This document shows, piece by piece, positions 33,207 through 41,735 of a stretch of DNA of 41,735 nucleotides. The DNA lies in the NCBI GenBank assembly GCA_027063865.1, contig JAMOQT010000036.1, forward strand, positions 1-41,735, written 5' to 3'. Made by a program: the position numbers and the translations under genes. The stretch's first letter is position 1, and the number at the start of each line of letters is the position of its first letter. This stretch comes from Nautiliaceae bacterium (GTDB lineage Bacteria > Campylobacterota > Campylobacteria > Campylobacterales > Nautiliaceae). A model generated the notes under the pieces. It did not search any database. It was given only the letters and a program-made list of their open reading frames with translations, and was not told the origin of the DNA.

Positions 33207-34262
33207 TCACCTTATTTTAATTGATAAAATCGCTATGAGATTTGTAATTAAAGCAATTATCCAAAATCTTATGGTTATTTTGTTTTCTTTCCAGCCCAAC
33301 TCTTCAAAATGATGATGAATAGGCGCCATTTTAAATACTCTTTTTTTTCTTGTTTTGTAGCTACCAACTTGTAAAATTACCGATACGGTTTCCAAAATAA
33401 ATACAAACGCAATAAAAACAAGCAGAATTTCGTTTTTGGACATAACCGCTAAGAATCCAACCAAAGCACCAAGCGGCAAACTTCCGCTGTCTCCCATAAA
33501 AATTTCCGCCGGGTTTGCGTTATACCATAAAAATCCAAGAAGCGAGCCGATAAATGCAAATACAATAATAGTAAGTTCTCCAACTCCTAGTTCAAAAGGG
33601 TAAAAAAGATATGAGCTGAATTTATAGTTTCCTATAATATACAAAAAAATACCGAGCGTAAACAGTGAAAAAATAGAAGGGACCGATGCAAGACCGTCAA
33701 GTCCGTCGGTTAAATTTACTGCATTACTCATAGCTACAATTATAAACGCCCAGAAAACAATCGCAAAATACCCCATATCGACAATCGGTTCTTTGTAAAA
33801 AGGAATATATAAATTTGTATCAAATCCGATTTTAACCAACAGATAAGAAATAATGAGCGCACCGATCCATTGCAGTATAAATTTGGCTTTTGCACTGAGC
33901 CCCGCTTTATTGGAAGAGCCTTTTATTTTTCTAAAATCATCAATAAAACCCAAGACGGCAAAATATATCACCATAAAAAGTGCAAGTAAAACATATTTGT
34001 TAAATTTTGCGGTAATCAAAATAGAAACAACAGAAGCCGCTGTAAAAACAAGCCCGCCCATGGTTGGAGTTGAATCTTTTTCTTTATGGTTATCGGGAGC
34101 GAGTTCAAAAATCGGTTGAGTCGCTTTGGATTTTGCCCATTTTATAAATTTGGGCATAACTGCAAGTGTAATAATAAATGATAAAAAGAAAGCCAGTATT
34201 GCCCTGAAAGTAATATAATGTAATATGTTTATATGAAACAGTTCGTAAAAATAATATAACAT
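33207..34262 (-). CDS. mraY: phospho-N-acetylmuramoyl-pentapeptide-transferase MraY
   Basis: A 351-residue polytopic enzyme that makes lipid I. About ten transmembrane segments, [42 protein letters not shown] and the MAPIHHHFE loop are diagnostic. The gap to the divergent fabG start is 114 bases. Confidence 0.97.
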   Translation of the reverse strand: MLYYFYELFHINILHYITFRAILAFFLSFIITLAVMPKFIKWAKSKATQPIFELAPDNHKEKDSTPTMGGLVFTAASVVSILITAKFNKYVLLALFMVIYFAVLGFIDDFRKIKGSSNKAGLSAKAKFILQWIGALIISYLLVKIGFDTNLYIPFYKEPIVDMGYFAIVFWAFIIVAMSNAVNLTDGLDGLASVPSIFSLFTLGIFLYIIGNYKFSSYLFYPFELGVGELTIIVFAFIGSLLGFLWYNANPAEIFMGDSGSLPLGALVGFLAVMSKNEILLVFIAFVFILETVSVILQVGSYKTRKKRVFKMAPIHHHFEELGWKENKITIRFWIIALITNLIAILSIKIR

Positions 34263-34308
34263 TGTGGACCTTTTTTGGGTAAAATTTTATCATAAAAAAG
34301 AAAAGGAA

Positions 34309-34352
34309 AAGAAGAGGTAAAGAAAAGGAAGAGAAGAGGTAAAGAAAAAGTG
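34309..34352 (+). repeat. 22-base tandem repeat before fabG
   Basis: GAAGAGGTAAAGAAAAGGAAGA is followed by a second copy beginning at 34333 (GAAGAGGTAAAGAAAAAGTGGA). It lies in the mraY-fabG divergent promoter gap, 25 bases before the fabG ATG. Confidence 0.65.
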
Positions 34353-34376
34353 GAAAAATTATATAAAGGAGCATAA

Positions 34377-35120
34377 ATGACTTTTAGCGGAAAAAATGTA
34401 TTGGTTACTGGTGCAAGTAGAGGAATAGGAGCTGAAATAGCCAAAGTTTTAGCGGGATACGGTCTTAAGGTGTGGATTAATTATAAAAGCTCTGCGGAAG
34501 CTGCGGACAGGGTAAAAGAAGAAATTGAAGCAAACGGTGGAGATGCGGCGGTAATCGGATTTGACGTAAGCGATGAAAAAGCTTTTGTGGAAGCGGTTAA
34601 AACAATTATTGATAGCGACGGTGAACTTAGTTATCTTGTAAATAATGCGGGAATTACTAACGATAAACTTGCCATGAGGATGAGTGTTGAAGATTTTAAA
34701 AAGGTAATTGATGCAAACTTGACTTCAACATTTGTTGGATGCAGGGAAGCATTGAAGGTTATGAGCAAAAAAAGGTTCGGTGCAGTAGTAAACGTTGCAA
34801 GCGTGGTGGCTGAAGCAGGAAATATGGGACAGGCAAACTATGTGGCAAGCAAAGGCGGAGTGATTGCAATGACTAAAACATTCGCACTTGAGGGTGCCGC
34901 TAGGGGAATTAGATTCAACAGCGTTACACCCGGATTTATCGATACTGACATGACAAAAGATTTGCCTGAAAAGGTAAAAGAGGAAATGCTAAAAAGAATT
35001 CCTTTAAAAAGATTTGCAAATCCAAAAGAAGTTGCAAATGCAGTTGCGTTTCTTTTGAGTGACGAGGCAAGTTATATTACCGGTGAAACATTAAAGGTAA
35101 ACGGCGGTATGTATATGTAA
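34377..35120 (+). CDS. fabG: 3-oxoacyl-[ACP] reductase FabG
   Basis: A 247-residue short-chain dehydrogenase: NADPH loop TGASRGIGAE, NNAGIT, catalytic Ser in NVASVVAE, YVASK (Tyr-x3-Lys) and TPGFIDTDMT. It reduces 3-ketoacyl-ACP in fatty-acid elongation. AAAGGAG precedes it. It begins the fabG-acpP-fabF-accA set also known in H. pylori. Confidence 0.97.
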   Translation: MTFSGKNVLVTGASRGIGAEIAKVLAGYGLKVWINYKSSAEAADRVKEEIEANGGDAAVIGFDVSDEKAFVEAVKTIIDSDGELSYLVNNAGITNDKLAMRMSVEDFKKVIDANLTSTFVGCREALKVMSKKRFGAVVNVASVVAEAGNMGQANYVASKGGVIAMTKTFALEGAARGIRFNSVTPGFIDTDMTKDLPEKVKEEMLKRIPLKRFANPKEVANAVAFLLSDEASYITGETLKVNGGMYM

Positions 35121-35181
35121 CTTTCACATTTTTGTTAATTTATGCTAAAATGGCAAAAATAAAAAAACTAAAGGAGAAATA

Positions 35182-35415
35182 ATGGCATTATTTGATGAAG
35201 TAAAAGAAGTTATCGTTGAGCAGTTAAACGTTGCTCCAGAAGAAGTCAAACCTGAGGCTAAATTTGTAGAAGACCTTGGTGCAGATAGCCTTGATGTTGT
35301 TGAAATGATTATGGCGCTTGAAGAAAAATTTGAAATCGAAATTCCTGACAGCGAAGCTGAAAAAATCCAGACAGTCCAAGACGTAATCGATTATATCGAA
35401 AAAGCTAAATCTTAA
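35182..35415 (+). CDS. acpP: acyl carrier protein
   Basis: A 77-residue, strongly acidic four-helix protein. [18 protein letters not shown] holds Ser36, which takes the 4'-phosphopantetheine arm. AAAGGAG lies 7 bases before the ATG. It carries the growing acyl chain for FabG and FabF, its neighbours. Confidence 0.98.
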   Translation: MALFDEVKEVIVEQLNVAPEEVKPEAKFVEDLGADSLDVVEMIMALEEKFEIEIPDSEAEKIQTVQDVIDYIEKAKS

Positions 35416-35471
35416 TTTTTCCCTTTTTTAGGGATTTGGATTTATAAAATATCCGAAATCATCGCTGAATG

Positions 35472-35550
35472 CGTAAAGCTGAAAGCTGAAAGCTAAGGAT
35501 AAAAGCTTTGTGCTTTAAGCTTTGTGCTTTTAGCGTTTGCATAAGCAAAC
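35472..35550. repeat. facing period-7 arrays between acpP and fabF
   Basis: AAAGCTG, AAAGCTG and AAAGCTA words (35475-35495) face GCTTTGT, GCTTTAA, GCTTTGT and GCTTTTA words (35505-35534), so the arms are complementary. A second hairpin, GTTTGC-ATAA-GCAAAC, follows at 35535-35550. It fills most of the leader of fabF. Confidence 0.8.
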
Positions 35551-35571
35551 ATAATTATTGAAAGGAAATAT

Positions 35572-36792
35572 ATGAGAGTTGTTGTAACCGGAATAGGTAT
35601 GATAAATGCGCTCGGTCTTAATAAAGAAGAAGCGTTTGAGAATATTATTGCCGGAAAAACAGGGATTGAGAGAATTACACATTTTGATCCTGAAGGGTTC
35701 GGTTCTCAAATAGCTGGTGAAGTTAAAAATTTCGACCCAAAAACCGTAATGAATCCCAAAGATGTTAAAAAAGCGGACAGATTTATTCATTTTGGTATGG
35801 CTGCCGCAAAAGAAGCAATGGCGGACAGCGGACTTAGCGAATATGACGGAGAAAGATTCGGTATTTCAGCGGCAAGCGGAATAGGAGGACTTACTAACAT
35901 TCAAAAAAACTCCGTAATTTGTGAAACAAGGGGACCAAGAAGAATATCACCGTTTTTTATTCCAAGTGCACTTGTAAATATGCTTGGTGGATTTGTATCA
36001 ATAGAATACGGCTTAAAAGGCCCTAACCTTTCAAGCGTAACGGCATGTGCGGCAGGGACTCACGCAATAACCGAAGCGTTTAAAACTATAAAGCTCGGAC
36101 TTGCGGATAAAATGATGGTTGTAGCGGGCGAGGCTGCAATCTGTGAAGTAGGTGTTGGCGGATTTGCGGCAATGAAAGCCCTTTCAACAAGAAACGATGA
36201 CCCTGCTCACGCTTCAAGACCTTTTGATGCAAAAAGAGACGGTTTTGTAATGGGTGAAGGGGGTGCTTGTTTAATACTTGAAAAATATGAAGATGCAGTA
36301 AATAGAGGCGCTAAAATTTACGGCGAAATTATAGGAATTGGTGAAAGCGGTGACGCTAATCATATTACAACTCCCGCACCCGGGGGCGAAGGTGCATACA
36401 GGGCGATGAAAATGGCTTATGAAATGGCAGGTGAGCCGAAAATAGATTATGTAAATGCGCACGGAACGTCGACTAAATACAATGATTTGTATGAAACCAT
36501 GGCACTTAAAACACTTTTCGGAGGCAAAGAAAAAACCCCTCCTGTAAGTTCGACAAAAGGTGCTACAGGGCATTGTCTAGGTGCTGCCGGAACGATAGAA
36601 GCCGTTATTACCCTAATGGCGATGGATAAAAATATAATGCCTCCGACCATTAATTATGAAGAACCGGATCCTGAATGTGATTTGGATTATGTGCCAAATC
36701 AGCCAAGAGAAGCGGAAATAAATATAGCTATGAGTAATTCTTTCGGATTTGGCGGTACAAACGGAGTTGTAATCTTTAAAAAAGTAAAATAA
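35572..36792 (+). CDS. fabF: 3-oxoacyl-[ACP] synthase II FabF
   Basis: A 406-residue condensing enzyme. The thiolase-type active site is C159 (VTACAAGTHA) with two histidines in NAHGTSTKYND and KGATGHCLGAAG, and the GFGGTNG end. It elongates acyl-ACP with malonyl-ACP and controls temperature-sensitive unsaturation in some bacteria. SD AAAGGAA precedes the ATG. Confidence 0.97.
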   Translation: MRVVVTGIGMINALGLNKEEAFENIIAGKTGIERITHFDPEGFGSQIAGEVKNFDPKTVMNPKDVKKADRFIHFGMAAAKEAMADSGLSEYDGERFGISAASGIGGLTNIQKNSVICETRGPRRISPFFIPSALVNMLGGFVSIEYGLKGPNLSSVTACAAGTHAITEAFKTIKLGLADKMMVVAGEAAICEVGVGGFAAMKALSTRNDDPAHASRPFDAKRDGFVMGEGGACLILEKYEDAVNRGAKIYGEIIGIGESGDANHITTPAPGGEGAYRAMKMAYEMAGEPKIDYVNAHGTSTKYNDLYETMALKTLFGGKEKTPPVSSTKGATGHCLGAAGTIEAVITLMAMDKNIMPPTINYEEPDPECDLDYVPNQPREAEINIAMSNSFGFGGTNGVVIFKKVK

Positions 36793-36801
36793 AGGCGTAT
36801 T

Positions 36802-37734
36802 TTGGCGGTACTTGATTTTGAAAAAAGAATAGAAGAACTTAAAGAACAGATTGATGTCGCTAAAATCAAAGGCGACTCTCACGCTGTTTCAACTTTGGAA
36901 AAAGAACTTAAAAAAGAGATAGAAAAAACTTTTAAAAATTTAACTCCTTATCAGAAACTTCAGCTTGCACGTCACCCTGACAGACCCCATGCAATTGATA
37001 TTATTAATTTAATAATGGAAGAAAAAATTGAACTTCACGGGGACAGGGAATTCAGAGACGATGCCTCTATAGTCTGTTATATCGGATTGATAGGCGGGAT
37101 TAAATGCGTTGTTATTGGTGAGGAAAAAGGCAGAAACACAAAAGAAAAATTGGCCAGAAATTTCGGTATGCCTCATCCTGAAGGGTACAGAAAAGCGCTA
37201 AGAGTTGCAAAACTTGCAGAGAAATTCGATTTGCCTATATTGTTTTTAGTAGATACGCCCGGTGCGTTTCCCGGAATAGGAGCTGAAGAGAGGGGACAGA
37301 GTGAAGCTATTGCCAGAAATCTTTTTGAACTTTCACGCATTAAAACCCCGACCGTTTCTGTTGTCATAGGGGAAGGGGGAAGCGGCGGCGCTTTGGCAAT
37401 AGGGGTTGCCGATAAATTTGCAATGCTTAAATATTCGGTGTTTAGCGTTATTTCACCTGAAGGATGTGCGGCTATTTTATGGGGTGACAATTCAAAAGCC
37501 GAAGCGGCTACTAAGGCCCTTAAAATTTCAGCAGAAGAGCTTAAAGAATTGGGACTTATAGATGATATAATTGATGAACCTTTAGAGGGTGCGCACAGGG
37601 ATTATGAAACTACGGCTAACAATATTAAAAATTATTTTATTGAAAAAGTTAATGAGCTAAAACAGTTGACCAAAGACGAACTTCTTCAAAAAAGATTTGA
37701 AAAATACCTAAACTACGGAAGCTTTAACAAATAA
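36802..37734 (+). CDS. accA: acetyl-CoA carboxylase carboxyltransferase subunit alpha
   Basis: A 310-residue crotonase-fold subunit that with AccD moves CO2 from biotin to acetyl-CoA. [19 protein letters not shown] (19 residues), [13 protein letters not shown] and [10 protein letters not shown] are the family signatures. The start is a TTG 9 bases after the fabF stop, with AAAGGCG before it. accD is not in the window. Confidence 0.96.
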   Translation: MAVLDFEKRIEELKEQIDVAKIKGDSHAVSTLEKELKKEIEKTFKNLTPYQKLQLARHPDRPHAIDIINLIMEEKIELHGDREFRDDASIVCYIGLIGGIKCVVIGEEKGRNTKEKLARNFGMPHPEGYRKALRVAKLAEKFDLPILFLVDTPGAFPGIGAEERGQSEAIARNLFELSRIKTPTVSVVIGEGGSGGALAIGVADKFAMLKYSVFSVISPEGCAAILWGDNSKAEAATKALKISAEELKELGLIDDIIDEPLEGAHRDYETTANNIKNYFIEKVNELKQLTKDELLQKRFEKYLNYGSFNK

Positions 37735-37779
37735 AATTAGTAGGCAGCTGTTCCATTAACCCTCAACTATTGACCATTC

Positions 37780-40593
37780 TCAGTCTGCTTTATTGCTTAA
37801 CTCCTTTTTCAAAAATTTAGCGGTGTAGCTGACATCGGTGTATTTTTCGGCAACTTCTTCGACACTTCCCGTCGCTATCACCTTTCCGCCTCCGCTTCCG
37901 CCTTCAGGTCCCATGTCGATAATATAATCCGCGTTTTTAATAAAATCGAGGTTATGTTCTATTACTATTACGCTGTTTCCTAAATCAACGAGATGCTGCA
38001 ATACTTTTACGAGTCTGTCTATATCCGCAAAATGAAGTCCCGTTGTAGGTTCATCCAGAATATAAAGCGTATTTCCGGTGTCACGGCGGCTTAGCTCTTT
38101 AGAGAGTTTGATTCTCTGTGCTTCTCCGCCGCTTAGTGTGGTGGCGTTTTGTCCGAGCGTAATGTAGCCAAGTCCCACGTCTTTTAGGGTTTTAAGCTTT
38201 TGTTTTATTTTAGGTATTTTTTCAAAAAATTCATACGCTTCATCTACGCTCATTTCTAGCACGTCGGCAATTGATTTGCCTTTGTATTTAATTTCAAGGG
38301 TTTGTTCGTTATATCTTTTTCCTCCGCACGCTTCGCATGTAACCATTACATCGGGCAGGAAGTGCATTTCTATTTTTATCTGGCCTTCACCCTTACACAC
38401 TTCGCATCTTCCGCCCTTTACGTTAAAGCTGAATCTCCCGGGAGTGTAGCCTCTAAGCTGTGCTTCGGGAGTCTGGGCGAAAAGCGCTCTTATATCGTCA
38501 AACACACCCGTGTATGTCGCAGGGTTGCTTCGAGGCGTTCTGCCTATGGGGCTTTGGTCAAGATAAATTACTTTATCAAGCTGCTTAAGTCCGGTAATTT
38601 CCACGCCTTTTACTTTTTGGATTTTGTGTGCGTGGTTTAAAATTTCCCTGGCGACAGGAAGAAGTGTCTGTAAAATTAACGAACTTTTGCCGCTTCCGCT
38701 CACACCCGTTACACATACGAGGTTTCTAAGCGGAATTTTAACGTTTAGGTTTTTAATGTTGTGAATGTTTACGTTTTTTATTTCTATCCATTCGTTTTGA
38801 GGTCTGTTTTTTCTGTAATTAATATCTTTTTGACGTTTGATGTATTTAGCGGTTTCGGTGTTGCTTTTTAAAAGCTCATCTACATTTCCGCTAAATATTA
38901 CCTCTCCTCCGAATTTTCCGGCACCGGGACCGATATCTACTATATGATCCGCATTAAGTATCGTTTCCCTGTCGTGTTCAACGACTATTACGGTATTGCC
39001 TTTGTTTCTAAGGTTTTTGAGGGTATTTATAAGTTTTAGGGTATCTCTTTCGTGAAGCCCGATACTCGGTTCGTCAAGTACGTACATAACCCCCGTAAGT
39101 CCGCTTCCGATTTGACTGGCGATTCTGATTCTCTGGCTTTCCCCTCCGCTGATTGTCCTTGCATCCCTGTGAAGGGTGAGGTATCCAAGCCCCACATCCA
39201 CTAAGAAAAAGAGTCTCTCTCTAATTTCTTTTAAAATCGGCTCGGCAATTCTTTTTTCCTGCTCGTTAAGGTGTGAGAAGTTTTCTTCGTTTTTAAAAAA
39301 TTCATACGCATCGCTAATAGGCATTGATATTATTTCGGCTATTGTTTTTCCGGCTACTTTTACGGCCAGACTTTCGGGTTTAAGTCTGAATCCTTTACAC
39401 GAAGGACATACGCTTTCACTCATAATTTCGCTCATATCTTCGTCTTTATACAAATCAAGCGCTATTTGCCTCAGTCCCGGCCATCTTTTTGAAATTTTGT
39501 GTTTGGCGTATTCGAATTCTATATCATAAGCCGTACCGTTTAGGATAATTCTTTTTTGCAGGTCGTCAAGTTCGAAAAAGCTTTTGTTCATATCTATACC
39601 AAGCTCGCGGCAGAGCGCTTTGAAAAACTCTTGGTAATATTTTTTGTTAAATCCCCATATGAGTGGTATTGCGCCTTTATTCAGTGGTTTGTCCTTAATT
39701 ACCTTTTCAATGTCAAGCGTATAGGTAACACCTAGCCCGTCACATTTTGGACACGCTCCTTTTGGGGAGTTGAACGAAAAACTAACAGGTTCAAGTTCTT
39801 CAAAACTTATCTTGCAGTCAAAACAGGCAAGATGTTCGCTGTAATGGATAAAATCCCTATCAAGCCCTAACTCTTTTGCGTTTAATATTTCTATTTCAAC
39901 CTCGCCAAAACTTTTATTCAGCGCCTTTTCAACCGCTTCGGCTATACGGGATTTATTCTCTTCTTTGACTATTACCCGGTCAATTACGGCTTTAATGGTG
40001 TGTTTTTTGGTTTTTTTAAGTTCGATTTCTTCATCAAGCCTTACTATTACTCCGTCTATATAGGCTCTGATAATCCCTTCTTTTCGGAGTTTTTCTAAAA
40101 GGTCTTGAAATTCGCCTTTTTTTTCTTTTACAATAGGGGCATAAATGATGATTTTGGCGCCTTCTGGGAGTTTAAGGACTTCATTGATAATATCCTGAGG
40201 GGTCATCTGGGTGATTTCTTTGCCGCAGAGATGACAGTGCTGGATACCTATTCTTGCATATAAAAGTCTTAAATAATCATATATTTCCGTAACCGTCCCG
40301 ACGGTTGAGCGCGGGTTTTTAGACGTGGTTTTCTGGTCTATTGCGATTGCGGGGGTAAGACCTTCTATTTTATCGACTTCGGGCTTTCCCGTTTTTTGTA
40401 AAAACTGCCTTGCGTACGAACTGAGAGATTCGATATACCTTCTTTGACCTTCGGCATACAGCGTATCAAAAGCAAGTGTGCTTTTACCGCTTCCTGAAAG
40501 CCCCGTAAATACGATAAGTTTGTTTTTCGGTATTTCAAGGTTTATGTTTTTTAGGTTGTTTTCCCTGGCACCTGTTATTTTGATTTTATCCAT
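37780..40593 (-). CDS. uvrA: excinuclease ABC subunit A
   Basis: A 937-residue UvrA, the damage sensor of nucleotide excision repair. It has two ABC modules: Walker A GLSGSGKSTLAFDTLY and GVSGSGKSSL, two Q-loop/signature pairs (ISGGESQRI, LSGGEAQRI), and two zinc modules (CHLCGKEI with a partner pair, and CEVCKGEG...CEACGG). Length is typical. AGGAG lies 7 bases before the ATG. Confidence 0.98.
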   Translation of the reverse strand: MDKIKITGARENNLKNINLEIPKNKLIVFTGLSGSGKSTLAFDTLYAEGQRRYIESLSSYARQFLQKTGKPEVDKIEGLTPAIAIDQKTTSKNPRSTVGTVTEIYDYLRLLYARIGIQHCHLCGKEITQMTPQDIINEVLKLPEGAKIIIYAPIVKEKKGEFQDLLEKLRKEGIIRAYIDGVIVRLDEEIELKKTKKHTIKAVIDRVIVKEENKSRIAEAVEKALNKSFGEVEIEILNAKELGLDRDFIHYSEHLACFDCKISFEELEPVSFSFNSPKGACPKCDGLGVTYTLDIEKVIKDKPLNKGAIPLIWGFNKKYYQEFFKALCRELGIDMNKSFFELDDLQKRIILNGTAYDIEFEYAKHKISKRWPGLRQIALDLYKDEDMSEIMSESVCPSCKGFRLKPESLAVKVAGKTIAEIISMPISDAYEFFKNEENFSHLNEQEKRIAEPILKEIRERLFFLVDVGLGYLTLHRDARTISGGESQRIRIASQIGSGLTGVMYVLDEPSIGLHERDTLKLINTLKNLRNKGNTVIVVEHDRETILNADHIVDIGPGAGKFGGEVIFSGNVDELLKSNTETAKYIKRQKDINYRKNRPQNEWIEIKNVNIHNIKNLNVKIPLRNLVCVTGVSGSGKSSLILQTLLPVAREILNHAHKIQKVKGVEITGLKQLDKVIYLDQSPIGRTPRSNPATYTGVFDDIRALFAQTPEAQLRGYTPGRFSFNVKGGRCEVCKGEGQIKIEMHFLPDVMVTCEACGGKRYNEQTLEIKYKGKSIADVLEMSVDEAYEFFEKIPKIKQKLKTLKDVGLGYITLGQNATTLSGGEAQRIKLSKELSRRDTGNTLYILDEPTTGLHFADIDRLVKVLQHLVDLGNSVIVIEHNLDFIKNADYIIDMGPEGGSGGGKVIATGSVEEVAEKYTDVSYTAKFLKKELSNKAD

Positions 40594-40621
40594 TTATGCT
40601 CCTGCGTGAAATTAATCGCGA

Positions 40622-40650
40622 ATTATACCATAAATTTAAGGAAAGTTTAA
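40622..40650 (-). promoter_or_regulatory. promoter of uvrA
   Basis: On the minus strand, TTAAAC, a 17-base spacer and TATAAT (40627-40622). MITE copy 3 begins 20 bases upstream of the -35, so its insertion spared the core promoter but changed everything above it. I see no LexA-like operator. Confidence 0.55.
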
Positions 40651-40669
40651 GAAATGTAAAGTTATGAAT

Positions 40670-40971
40670 CAGGGCTGTTTCACGCTGAAGATATTTAAAT
40701 AACGAAAAAGTAAAAAAAGACAAGGTTGCGGATTTTAACGAAAATTTTGCGTTAAAAAAAGTGCGTCTACCCGTTAGGGCGCTTTACAGGCGTATGAAGT
40801 GCAAGTTTACACATTTTCATCGCCGTGCGAGCCTAAAAACGACAAGCAGTTGTCGTTTTTTTAACGGCTCTCCCGTTCGCACTTTTTAGCAAAATTTGAG
40901 TGTTGTGCAAGCAAAAAGGAGCACGAAGCTGTCATATTTTTATCTTTGGAGTTTAGCATGAAACAACCCTG
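40670..40971 (-). mobile_element. MITE copy 3 (302 bp, inverted, with extra segment)
   Basis: The same termini in reverse: CAGGGCTGTTTCACGCT at 40670 and CATGAAACAACCCTG at 40971, flanked by the perfect 10-base duplication AGTTATGAAT (40660-40669 and 40972-40981). An extra segment of about 86-88 bp lies at 40785-40872 in the loop end of the foldback. It holds its own 10-bp stem, AAAACGACAA-GCAG-TTGTCGTTTT (40836-40859). It sits upstream of uvrA. No reading frame of note is present. Confidence 0.92.
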
Positions 40972-41050
40972 AGTTATGAATTATGAGTGGTAAATTTTGA
41001 GTTATGAATTAATACTAAAACATAAAATAACTTTTATATTCAGTTTTTCT

Positions 41051-41160
41051 TGGCACTGACTAAATGTCAGTTAGGTGATTAGGTGTTGAAGTGTGGAGGT
41101 GTTTATAATTTCAATATCTCAATCCTTCTTCTTCAAAACCCCTCAACCCCTATTTAGTCA
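41051..41160. repeat. inverted word array upstream of the frameshifted toxin locus
   Basis: TGACTAAAT at 41057-41065 faces its complement ATTTAGTCA at 41153-41161, with G/T-rich words (AGGTGATT, AGGTGTTG) on the left and C/A/T-rich words (CTTCTTC, CCCCTCAA, CCCCTATT) on the right. It resembles the other facing arrays but is more decayed. Confidence 0.5.
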
Positions 41161-41181
41161 GTTCCTAATGACGGAAATAGT

Positions 41182-41507
41182 TTATTCTCTAAGTAGTCTT
41201 TGCAATAACAAGTCTTCTAAATTTCTGCTTGTATCGGCTGCAATTAAGATATAAACCGTTTGTTTTTCAATTTTATAGATTATTCTCCATCTTTTGTATA
41301 TCAATTCCCTGTATTTATTAATGCCGATTTGCTGTAGTTCAGGTACAATTCTGTATTTTAAAGGAAAGTAATATAATTTTTCGCATTTTTCTTTGATTTC
41401 GAAAAAACTTTTTTAGCGTTTTGAATATTTGATATTTTTATATACTCTATTATCTCTTCTAAATCTTTTTGTGCTTTTTTTGTCCAAATAACTTTATATT
41501 CTTTCAT
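41182..41507 (-). pseudogene. RelE/ParE-like toxin with a single-base frameshift
   Basis: An ATG at 41507 opens MKEYKVIWTKKAQKDLEEII and reads to NAKKVF, then goes out of frame at a six-base A/T run (41402-41407). One extra base there would give 108 residues continuing FEIKEKCEKLYYFPLKYR, then RWRIIYKIEKQTVYILIAAD and a LLLQRLLRE end, the typical RelE/ParE beta core. As it stands, the product ends about 50 residues in. It lies one base after the antitoxin stop. It is a dead gene, a slippage site, or a base error in the sequence. Confidence 0.8.
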
Positions 41508-41508
41508 T

Positions 41509-41735
41509 TTATTCGAATAATTTTTTTTCTAAATTCTCAAACATTTTTTCTTGATTAACTGTATTATTGCTGTTTATGTTATTTTCGCTTTGGATAATCA
41601 ATTTTAACAAAATTAAAGAATTTACCAGATTTTCATAACTTTGAATATCTTGAATAACTGCTTTTGCTTCACCGTTTTGAGTAATAATAATTGCTCTTTT
41701 GTGTTCATTTACGTTTTTAATTATATCAGCTGTTT
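41509..41735 (-). CDS. Phd/YefM-type antitoxin (5' part beyond the window)
   Basis: The last 75 residues of a frame open to the window edge. TADIIKNVNEHKRAIIITQNG followed by EAKAVIQDIQSYENL matches the core of Phd/YefM antitoxins (helix, RxxITxNGxPxAVLxxxxxY). The tail is Asn/Lys/Glu-rich, as expected for a toxin-wrapping end. The stop is one base from the toxin ATG. The start is not visible. Confidence 0.85.
   Translation of the reverse strand, partial: TADIIKNVNEHKRAIIITQNGEAKAVIQDIQSYENLVNSLILLKLIIQSENNINSNNTVNQEKMFENLEKKLFE

Noticed and set aside
35421-35436. TCCCT-TTTTTT-AGGGA as acpP terminator
   Set aside because: The stem is only five base pairs with no clean U-tract; too weak to call.

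Overview
The window is AT-rich, densely packed bacterial chromosome. The gene content and order point to a Campylobacterota (epsilonproteobacterial) genome, most likely a deep-branching vent lineage such as the Nautiliales; the order is an inference. Supporting signs are several gene neighbourhoods known from Helicobacter pylori: recA-eno-ftsB-like-AMIN-aroK, fliQ-murB, fabG-acpP-fabF-accA, pyrG near recJ, mraY near murD, and an HP0268-like gene close to miaB. A XerH-type recombinase and the futalosine-pathway gene mqnD fit the same group.

Layout. 1-1058: two-component pair on the minus strand, with the kinase cut by the window edge. 1304-8030: tsaD, rpsU, a MITE, then pyrG-hicBA-recJ-cNMP protein-mnmC-like methyltransferase in overlapping order. 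8273-10376: yraN and ybgC on the minus strand, then a solitary tnpB element. 10420-14663: a BaiN/HI0933-type flavoprotein meets a minus-strand operon of TPR protein, XerH and PilM/N/O-like proteins. 14788-16630: miaB with two tiny membrane proteins and an HP0268-like protein upstream. 16803-18841: nusA and a DUF475 membrane protein. 18838-21825: murB, fliQ, PemK-like protein, mqnD and a Uma2 nuclease on the minus strand. 21979-27142: recA, two tiny membrane genes, eno, FtsB-like, AMIN, aroK, a 61-residue protein, a uracil-DNA glycosylase-fold protein and an unknown 96-residue protein. 27143-28150: purN, a second MITE, tRNA-Phe. 28426-34262: a nitrate-sensing-type chemoreceptor, then murD, sppA, a RelE-type pair and mraY on the minus strand. 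34377-37734: fatty-acid genes. 37780-40593: uvrA. 40670-41735: a third MITE, a frameshifted RelE/ParE-like toxin and a partial Phd/YefM antitoxin.

Three repeat layers run through the housekeeping genes. First, three related foldback elements (213, 216 and 302 bp) have matching termini and perfect 10-bp target duplications, so they are a MITE family. Second, many gene borders carry arrays of 7- or 8-nt words, often as facing inverted arms. Some have entered coding sequence: an insertion inside recJ, the first residues of murB, mqnD and the PemK-like protein, and about 46 leading codons of the mnmC-like ORF. Third, toxin-antitoxin-like genes sit inside or beside essential operons at four places.

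There is one tRNA and no rRNA. I saw no convincing CRISPR array. Stretches without genes over 300 bases are 2703-3092, 27659-28074 and 40594-41181; each contains a MITE. The 8031-8272 gap is very AT-rich and shows nothing I can name.
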